Shown one piece after another: positions 6,623 to 11,076 of a stretch of 11,076 nt of DNA. The notes beneath the pieces are model-generated. The model had not been told where the DNA came from and made no database searches. It saw nothing but the letters and a program-made list of their open reading frames with translations. The stretch spans positions 1 through 11,076 of the forward strand of contig CAZJNX010000162.1 in assembly GCA_964547415.1 (NCBI GenBank). The letters run 5' to 3'. This DNA is from CAZJNX01 sp964547415 (GTDB lineage Bacteria; Pseudomonadota; Alphaproteobacteria; Rhizobiales; Amorphaceae). Position 1 is the first letter of the stretch. Every line of letters starts with the position of its first letter. A program made the translations under genes and the position numbers.

Positions 6623-7636
6623 ATGGACGCCACTTCCGATCCGGCCGCGACGGATCCGTTCGCGCCGATGCCCTTTCCGCCGCTGGAGGCGCCGCCCGCG
6701 GCCGACCTTCTCGCGGGCGGCGAGGCGCGGCGCCGCTGGCTGCGCTACCACGTGCGGGACCCGATCGACGGGGCCGGGCTGTGGCTCGGGCACTACGCCG
6801 TGCGGGCGATGCCCCCCGCCCTCGCCTCCGCGATCGGCGGCGCCTTCGCCCGCTCGATGCCGCGCCTCGTCCTGAAGAACGCCGGCACCCGGCAGCGCCT
6901 CGAACGCAACCTCGAGCGGCTGATGCCGGGGGCGGGCGCGGCCGGGCTCGCGAACTGGTACGAGAACGTCGGGCGGTCGCTCGCGGAGAATTCGGTGGCC
7001 GCGCGCCTCCTGTCGGACGGCTTCGTCGCCTGGGAGGGCCGCGAGCACGTGGCGGCGGCGGTGGCGAGCGACCGGCCGCTGGTGTTCGTGTCGTACCACC
7101 TCGGCAACTGGGAGCTCGTGCACACGGCGGTGGGCGGGCGCGTCGGCATCGGCGCGGCGTACGGCCTGCGCGTCGCCTCGCCCCACGTGCCCTCGAAGAA
7201 CCGGATCGAGCGGCGCCTCGCGGCGAAGATCCGGGCGCGGCACGGCTGGCTCGCCCTGCCGGCCACGCTGGAGACCGCGCGGCGCCTCCACCGCATCCTC
7301 GCGAGCGGGGCGGGCCACGCCTTCCTGATGATCGACGAGAGGCGGGAGAGGGGCATCCCCTCCCCCCGCTTCGGCCGGCCACACCCGCGGACGAGCAACC
7401 TGATCGTCGCCGCGAAGCTCGCCCGGGCGACGGACGGGCTCATCCTGCCCGTCTATGCCCGCCGCCTCGGGGGTGCCCGCTTCGCCCTTCGCTTTCCGCC
7501 GCCGATCGACCCGCGCGAGGCGCCCGACGCGAACACGCTGGCCGACCGCCTGTCGGACGTGTCCGAGGCGATCCTGCGGGCGAACGCGGACCAGTGGTGG
7601 ACGCTGAGGATGATCGACCTGCCGCGCCGGCCGTGA
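6623..7636 (+). CDS. LpxL/HtrB-family lipid A (lysophospholipid) acyltransferase
   Basis: This 337-residue enzyme belongs to the family that transfers an acyl chain to a lipid A precursor or a similar glycolipid at the inner-membrane inner face. The catalytic H-x4-E motif is HLGNWE at 159-164. The region MIDERRERG...RFGRP (236-252) corresponds to the family's second conserved block, and NADQWWTL (321-328) to the usual C-terminal ADQW/PEQW block. About 45 Pro/Ala-rich residues precede the part that aligns with the family, so the protein is longer than the usual 300 or so; a hydrophobic segment follows at about 51-72. ATG 6623 has GAGAGGAG immediately upstream, spacing only 2 nt from its last base. 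The gap of 287 nt from the fusion gene and the structure at 6389-6422 suggest separate transcription. The acyl donor and exact acceptor cannot be told from sequence. Confidence 0.88.
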   Translation: MDATSDPAATDPFAPMPFPPLEAPPAADLLAGGEARRRWLRYHVRDPIDGAGLWLGHYAVRAMPPALASAIGGAFARSMPRLVLKNAGTRQRLERNLERLMPGAGAAGLANWYENVGRSLAENSVAARLLSDGFVAWEGREHVAAAVASDRPLVFVSYHLGNWELVHTAVGGRVGIGAAYGLRVASPHVPSKNRIERRLAAKIRARHGWLALPATLETARRLHRILASGAGHAFLMIDERRERGIPSPRFGRPHPRTSNLIVAAKLARATDGLILPVYARRLGGARFALRFPPPIDPREAPDANTLADRLSDVSEAILRANADQWWTLRMIDLPRRP

Positions 7637-7670
7637 GGCCCGCTCCCTCCGTGTGTCAGGCGGAGCGGCC
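7637..7670. terminator. Candidate bidirectional terminator between convergent genes
   Basis: CGCTCC (7641-7646) pairs with GGAGCG (7662-7667). The stem extends with GGC (7637-7639) and GCC (7668-7670) if C7640 is bulged; the loop is 15 nt. It starts directly after the acyltransferase stop codon and overlaps the last codons of the convergent hydroxylase gene. The flanking T-run is poor (TTCCT), so termination would be weak or need a helper. Confidence 0.35.
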
Positions 7671-8267
7671 TTCCTCGTCCGCGCCGCGGGCCGTCCCGGC
7701 CGCCGGCTTCCAGGCGGTTCCGAACACATGGTCCCACAGGGTGGGCGTGATGCCGAAGTTGGCCGTCTCGTCCCGGAAGTGGTGGATGGCGTGGTGCCGC
7801 TTCAGGCCGGCGGCCCAGGGATGGCGCATGGGCAGCTCGTGGCAGGCCACGTGGACGATGCGGTAGGCGACGTATCCCGCAAGGAGGCCCGCGCCAGCCC
7901 CCAGCACCGCCGACACCGCCGCCGCGTCCACGAACCATGCCCCAACGGCGGCCGGCCCGGCGAGGAGCAGCATGTTCCGGACGATGGCGAACGCCTGGCG
8001 CCCGCCCCTCTTGATCCGGATGTCCTCGAGGGGTGCCCGATGGTGCTCGAGGTGGCCAGCGTCGCGATGGTCGCAAAAGCGGTGCTTGAGGTACTCGAGC
8101 AGCGTCCAGATCACGACGCCCGCCAGGAAGGCGACGACGGTCACCGCCGGCGCGCCGCCGACGGCGACCGCGAGGAACAGGCCCACGATGACGAGGGCAC
8201 CCGACGCCGCCACGACGGCGAGGAGACCGGTCGTTCCGAGGAAGTCCGTCGGTCCGCTTCGTTCCAT
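7656..8267 (-). CDS. Fatty acid hydroxylase / sterol desaturase superfamily membrane protein
   Basis: This 203-residue integral membrane protein has the histidine-box pattern of the di-iron fatty acid hydroxylase superfamily: HRFCDH (62-67), HLEHH (72-76), HELPMRH (143-149) and HHAIHH (158-163). The ending LWDHVFGT (177-184) is also family-like. Hydrophobic segments lie at about 13-37, 41-58, 97-112 and 114-138. These enzymes insert oxygen into, or desaturate, acyl chains, sterols or carotenoids. Bacterial members include hydroxylases of lipid A acyl chains, ornithine lipids and carotenoids, so the substrate is open. ATG at 8265-8267 is preceded on the minus strand by AGGGG (8274-8278), 6 nt away. 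The convergent neighbour is an LpxL-type acyltransferase, which makes an envelope-lipid substrate attractive but unproven. Confidence 0.87.
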   Translation of the reverse strand: MERSGPTDFLGTTGLLAVVAASGALVIVGLFLAVAVGGAPAVTVVAFLAGVVIWTLLEYLKHRFCDHRDAGHLEHHRAPLEDIRIKRGGRQAFAIVRNMLLLAGPAAVGAWFVDAAAVSAVLGAGAGLLAGYVAYRIVHVACHELPMRHPWAAGLKRHHAIHHFRDETANFGITPTLWDHVFGTAWKPAAGTARGADEEGRSA

Positions 8268-8777
8268 CGTCGTCCCCTGGCCAGTCGGGCGATCGGGCTG
8301 CGGCCGCCGCGCGCCGCCCCCCTCCCGCGTGGGGAACGGATGTCACCGGCCCGCGAGGACCGCGGGCGCCACGGGGCCGCTCGGCAGGCGACCAGCCCCG
8401 TTCGGCGGCGCGGGGTAAATACTCCTAGGACAATTAACATAAGGCTGATGGATCGGCAAAAGCGGCCCGCGCCCGTCCCGGAACGATGGCCACGGCCATG
8501 CTCCGGGGCAGCTCGCGGTGCGGCGCCGGCCCTTCTTGCGGCCGTGCCGATCGGCCGGCGTCGGCCCGCGACGAGGCGGGCGCTTCGGCAGCGGGGCGGT
8601 GTGCGGAAGGCGGAGCGCCTGCCGGGCGGCCGGCGGCACCGCCACGGGCGGCGGGTGCGCTTCGTCGAGGCCGGAGCGTCCGTTCACCACGGCGCCCGCA
8701 ACCTCGGATTTTAGGGGGGCGCGGACGCCCGATTTTCGTGTATAACATCTTTGCGAGCAGTCGAAAGCATATGAGCG
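8268..8777. other. Intergenic region with AT-rich island and inverted repeats
   Basis: These 510 nt between two divergent genes hold no gene I can support firmly. Items seen: a 7-bp hairpin GCCCGCG/CGCGGGC at 8349-8367 in the hydroxylase leader; an island at 8415-8444 with only 10 G/C of 30; and an inverted repeat ATGGCC-AC-GGCCAT at 8486-8499. There is also a hairpin GGGCG/CGCCC at 8717-8730 followed by GATTTT, and a -10-like TATAAC at 8741-8746. A possible 88-residue plus-strand frame runs from ATG 8448 (TAAGG just upstream) to TAG 8714. It has clearly more A/T-ending codons than the certain genes and no recognisable family, so I do not call it a gene. Confidence 0.5.
8741..8746 (+). promoter_or_regulatory. 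Possible -10 box before the outer-membrane protein gene
   Basis: TATAAC at 8741-8746, preceded by GTG, is the best -10-like hexamer in this GC-rich region and lies 31 nt before the proposed TTG start. No acceptable -35 hexamer is found 16-18 nt upstream, where instead the GGGCG/CGCCC hairpin (8717-8730) sits. The call therefore rests on the -10 alone. Confidence 0.3.
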
Positions 8778-9641
8778 TTGCAGTTGCCGTGCCCGGTTCG
8801 CCAGAAGGTCCCTCGGCCAGCCCCGCCCCGCCGACGGCGGCGCCGGGCCGCGCGCCCCGGGCCGGCGGCCGCGCTCGCCGCGCCTCTCGCCCTCCTCGCC
8901 CTCTTCGCCGCGGCGGGGCCTGCGGCCGCGGGCGCCTGGCTCCAGGAGAAGGGCCGCGGCCTCACCATCGTGACGGGCTCGTTCACGGCCGGCACCGCCG
9001 CCTTCAACGAGAACGGCAAGCTCAACCCGGTCCCCGAGTACCGGAAGTTCGAGCTGTCCACCTACAACGAGTTCGGCATCACGCCGTGGCTCACCGGCAT
9101 CCTGTCGGGCGAGATGCGCACGGAGGCGACCGGGGGGCTGGTCGACCAGTCGACGGCGGCGGCGGCGGCCGGCGCGCGGGTGCGGATCCTGAAGCGCCAC
9201 AACTGGATGTTTTCCGCCCAGCTGATCGCCGAGACGGGCGACTACGACACCATCGGACTGGGCACCGGCAGCACCGAGCCCGGCTTCGACGCGCGGCTCC
9301 TCGCGGGCTACGGCTTCGCCGTGCGCGGCATTCCCGGCTACGTCGACGCGCAGGCCGCCTACCGCTTCCGCACGGGCGAGGGCATCGACGAGGGCCGCTT
9401 CGACCTCACCCTCGGCGTCAAGCCGCTGCCCAACTGGGAATTCACGCTGCAGAGCTTCAACACCGTGTCCCTCGACACGCCGAACGACGCGGCGAGCTAC
9501 CGCTACCACAAGCTGCGTGCGGCCGTGAAACGCGAGCTCCCGGGGGACTTCGCCCTCGAGGTGGGCGGCACGACCCTGTTCTTCGGCGAGAACGCGATCC
9601 AGGAATACGGGATCGACGTGTCGGTCTGGAAGCGCTTCTGA
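8778..9641 (+). CDS. Exported hypothetical protein, probable outer-membrane beta-barrel
   Basis: This 287-residue protein has no assigned function. A long Arg/Pro-rich start is followed by a hydrophobic core (about 30-47, AAALAAPLALLALFAAAG) and a probable cleavage near AAA-GAW at 51-52. The mature part is rich in alternating polar/hydrophobic strands, for example FELSTYNEFGITPWLTGIL, with an aromatic end WKRF, as in outer-membrane barrels. No helix-forming transmembrane segment is seen after the signal. From 8925 on the codons are almost all G/C-ending, so the gene is real. The start is uncertain: the frame has only TTG codons (8778, 8784) after a stop at 8772-8774, with no good ribosome binding site, whereas a tempting ATG at 8771 is in another frame. 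Similar sequences are, to my recollection, unannotated in other alphaproteobacteria. Confidence 0.75.
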   Translation: MQLPCPVRQKVPRPAPPRRRRRRAARPGPAAALAAPLALLALFAAAGPAAAGAWLQEKGRGLTIVTGSFTAGTAAFNENGKLNPVPEYRKFELSTYNEFGITPWLTGILSGEMRTEATGGLVDQSTAAAAAGARVRILKRHNWMFSAQLIAETGDYDTIGLGTGSTEPGFDARLLAGYGFAVRGIPGYVDAQAAYRFRTGEGIDEGRFDLTLGVKPLPNWEFTLQSFNTVSLDTPNDAASYRYHKLRAAVKRELPGDFALEVGGTTLFFGENAIQEYGIDVSVWKRF

Positions 9642-9671
9642 CCCGCCCGCCCGGCCGCCCGGGGTCCGAAG

Positions 9672-9692
9672 CCGCCGCCGCGACCGCGGCGG
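9672..9692. terminator. Candidate terminator hairpin between convergent genes
   Basis: CCGCCGC (9672-9678) pairs perfectly with GCGGCGG (9686-9692) around a 7-nt loop. It lies 31 nt after the stop codon of the outer-membrane protein gene and 50 nt beyond the end of the convergent gene. There is no T-run on either strand, so it is a weak intrinsic terminator at best. Confidence 0.35.
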
Positions 9693-9741
9693 TGCGCCGA
9701 CGAGGGCAGGCGGGCCGGCACGCCCGCGGCCAGGCCGCCGC

Positions 9742-10311
9742 TCACGCGAAGGTGAACACGCCGTCCTGCCGCTCGGCGAGCTCGTCGAAGTGGAGCGGCA
9801 CGAGGGGATGCTCGTCGAGGATCGTCGCCGGATAATGCAGGATGCCCGAGGAGCGGCGGACGAAGAAGGCCGCCCTCCAGGCACCGAGGAGGCAGCCGTC
9901 GCCGGCGCGCAGCTCGATGCGGTGACCCTGGAGGTTGCCGGGCCTGAAGCTGCCGGCCGCGTTTTCCATCTCCGCCTGGAAGGCGATCCGGCCGTTGGCG
10001 TAGAAGCGCCAGCGGACCTCGCGGAACGTGCATGGCCCGACCGTGCGCGGCTCCCTCCAGCACCATTCGCGCCAGACGACCGGCCCGGCGGCGCCCGGAC
10101 CCGGCGCCGCCCCGCTGCGCGAGCCGTCGCTGCAGGCCGCGACGCAGAGCGCGCGGTTCACGAGATGCTCCTCGTCGCGCGAGAGGAACACGTGGTCCGG
10201 GTCGAAGCGACCTTTCAGGAACCGTGCGGCGTTGCGCTGCGCCTTCCTGGCGTCGAGGCTCATGACCGAGCGCAGCAGGAAGCCGTACATCAGCGAAACC
10301 ACCGGCAGCAT
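9742..10311 (-). CDS. Hypothetical protein, 189 residues
   Basis: I do not recognise this protein with confidence. Residues 1-17 are hydrophobic with a single Arg but lack a clear signal-peptidase site. A charged segment follows (18-50), then a Gly/Ala/Pro linker (about 62-76). The C-terminal part (about 79-189) looks all-beta: VVWREWCWREPRTVGPC, FREVRWRFYANGRIAFQAEM and GHRIELRAGDGCLLGAWRAA read as successive strands. Cysteines sit at 56, 60, 84, 94 and 140. The strand containing CTF...W.FY.NG...F faintly recalls small secreted beta-domain families such as DUF6294, but this is only an impression. ATG at 10309-10311 is supported by GAGGGG (10321-10326) 9 nt upstream; internal ATGs at 10290 and 10263 lack such a site. 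An amidohydrolase gene lies 94 nt upstream on the same strand, so co-transcription is possible. Confidence 0.75.
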   Translation of the reverse strand: MLPVVSLMYGFLLRSVMSLDARKAQRNAARFLKGRFDPDHVFLSRDEEHLVNRALCVAACSDGSRSGAAPGPGAAGPVVWREWCWREPRTVGPCTFREVRWRFYANGRIAFQAEMENAAGSFRPGNLQGHRIELRAGDGCLLGAWRAAFFVRRSSGILHYPATILDEHPLVPLHFDELAERQDGVFTFA

Positions 10312-10405
10312 GCGGCCCGTCCCCTCGCCCGGCGCCGCCCCGCGCGCCCGGTCCGGGCCGAGCGGACGCGGCCGGTCCGTCGCCCGTGCGGACGAGCGCT
10401 CCCGG

Positions 10406-11076
10406 TCACGGCGCGCGCCGGACGATCCGTCCGCCCTTCATCACGAGGCGCAGCGTGCGAGCGGGATCGGCGAGGAAGGAGAGATCCCGCGAGGGATCGC
10501 CGTCCACCACGAGAAGATCGGCGAGTGCGCCCGGGGCGAGGACGCCGATCGGGCCGGTGTAGGGCGCGCGCGGGCCCGACAGGGCGAGGAGCTCGCCCGC
10601 GTTTCCGGTGGCGGTCTTCAGCGCCTCGAGGGGATCCATGAACCGGGCGAGCTTGGAGAGTTGCCGGCCCTGCGTGGCGGGCCCCGCGGGGTTCATCAGG
10701 ACGTCTGTTCCGAAGGCGGTGCGGACCCCGTGCTTCTGGGCGAGCTCGTAGGCGCGGGTGGTCCCTTGCGCGATCATCGCCTGTTGCGCGCGCTGCGCCG
10801 GGTCCGCCTTCGGGTTGGCGTCCTCGTCGGCGAGGAAGGGCTGCAGGCTCCACCACACCCCCTCCCCCGCCATCATGCGGACCGTCTCCTCGTCGGCGAG
10901 CTGGCCGTGCTCGATGCAGCCGACGCCCGCACGGATCGCCCGCCGCACGCCCGCCGGGACGTAGACGTGCACGCACACGTAGGTGCCCCAGTCGGCCGCC
11001 GCCCGCACGCCCGCGGCGAGCTCCTCCTCCAGGAACTGCAGGGAATCGATCGGGTCCCACAGCGAGGCGACGCCGC
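10406..11076 (-). CDS. Metal-dependent amidohydrolase, C-terminal part (runs off the window)
   Basis: The frame is open from the stop at 10406-10408 to the window edge, giving about 222 C-terminal residues of an amidohydrolase of the imidazolonepropionase/prolidase-like group. Visible features are the histidine strand VCVHVYVPAGVRRAIRAGV, the metal-ligand motif IEHGQ, and GTD in TAFGTDVLMNP. The usual C-terminal lid follows: GPIGVLAPGALADLLVVDGD, then VMKGGRIV. The N-terminal HxH site and the bridging-lysine strand lie beyond the window. An in-frame GTG at 11008 is not the true start, because coding continues upstream of it (GVASLWDPIDSLQFLEEEL). Members hydrolyse cyclic amides, peptides or related C-N bonds; the substrate cannot be inferred from this part. 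Confidence 0.88.
   Translation of the reverse strand, partial: GVASLWDPIDSLQFLEEELAAGVRAAADWGTYVCVHVYVPAGVRRAIRAGVGCIEHGQLADEETVRMMAGEGVWWSLQPFLADEDANPKADPAQRAQQAMIAQGTTRAYELAQKHGVRTAFGTDVLMNPAGPATQGRQLSKLARFMDPLEALKTATGNAGELLALSGPRAPYTGPIGVLAPGALADLLVVDGDPSRDLSFLADPARTLRLVMKGGRIVRRAP

Noticed and set aside
1341..7729. Very long minus-strand open frames (for example 1341-3509, 3801-7382 and 5213-7729)
   Set aside because: They lie antisense to genes with strong family motifs and consist of low-complexity Arg/Gly/Asp/His-rich translation. This is the expected shadow of coding DNA with nearly all G/C third positions.
8448..8714. Small plus-strand gene of 88 residues
   Set aside because: The start context is suggestive, but codon third positions are clearly less G/C-rich than in certain genes, the translation is Arg/Pro-rich low complexity, and no family is recognised. 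It is kept only as a finding.

Overview
The window is very GC-rich DNA with almost exclusively G/C third codon positions in its real genes. It encodes a TAXI-type TRAP transporter, an LpxL-type lipid A acyltransferase (so a Gram-negative cell) and a class II tRNA-Leu. Together these suggest an alphaproteobacterium, perhaps Hyphomicrobiales or a relative; this placement is inference. No mobile element, CRISPR array or rRNA was seen.

Layout. (1) 1-85, minus strand: complete tRNA-Leu(CAA). (2) 434-6335, plus strand: an apparent four-gene operon. It comprises a periplasmic TAXI solute receptor, a fused TRAP permease, a NadC-type quinolinate phosphoribosyltransferase, and a 678-residue fusion of a PhnN-type ribose 1,5-bisphosphate kinase with an AMP-phosphorylase-type nucleotide phosphorylase. 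The last three genes are separated by only 4 and 8 nt. (3) 6623-7636, plus: LpxL/HtrB-family acyltransferase. (4) 7656-8267, minus and convergent with it: a membrane fatty acid hydroxylase/sterol desaturase-family protein. (5) 8268-8777: about 510 nt with no firmly supported gene, holding an AT-rich island and small inverted repeats. (6) 8778-9641, plus: an exported, probably outer-membrane, protein with no assigned function and a non-standard start. (7) 9742-10311, minus: a 189-residue protein of unknown function. (8) 10406-11076, minus: the C-terminal part of a metal-dependent amidohydrolase running off the window.

The most interesting part is the operon at 434-6335. From family knowledge, AMP phosphorylase turns a nucleoside 5'-monophosphate plus phosphate into free base plus ribose 1,5-bisphosphate. 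PhnN turns ribose 1,5-bisphosphate plus ATP into PRPP, and NadC uses PRPP with quinolinate to form nicotinate mononucleotide, CO2 and pyrophosphate. The first two steps are fused in one polypeptide and the PRPP consumer is the next gene upstream. The set therefore looks like a dedicated nucleotide-to-PRPP-to-NaMN route, served by a carboxylate-type importer. No C-P lyase (phn) genes and no nadA or nadB are in the window. If the phosphorylase accepted NaMN, the three activities would form a closed cycle in which PRPP is a recycled carrier for decarboxylating an imported pyridine carboxylate. That cycle is a hypothesis.

The genes at 6623-9641 form a loose envelope/lipid neighbourhood, arranged convergently and divergently rather than as one operon.
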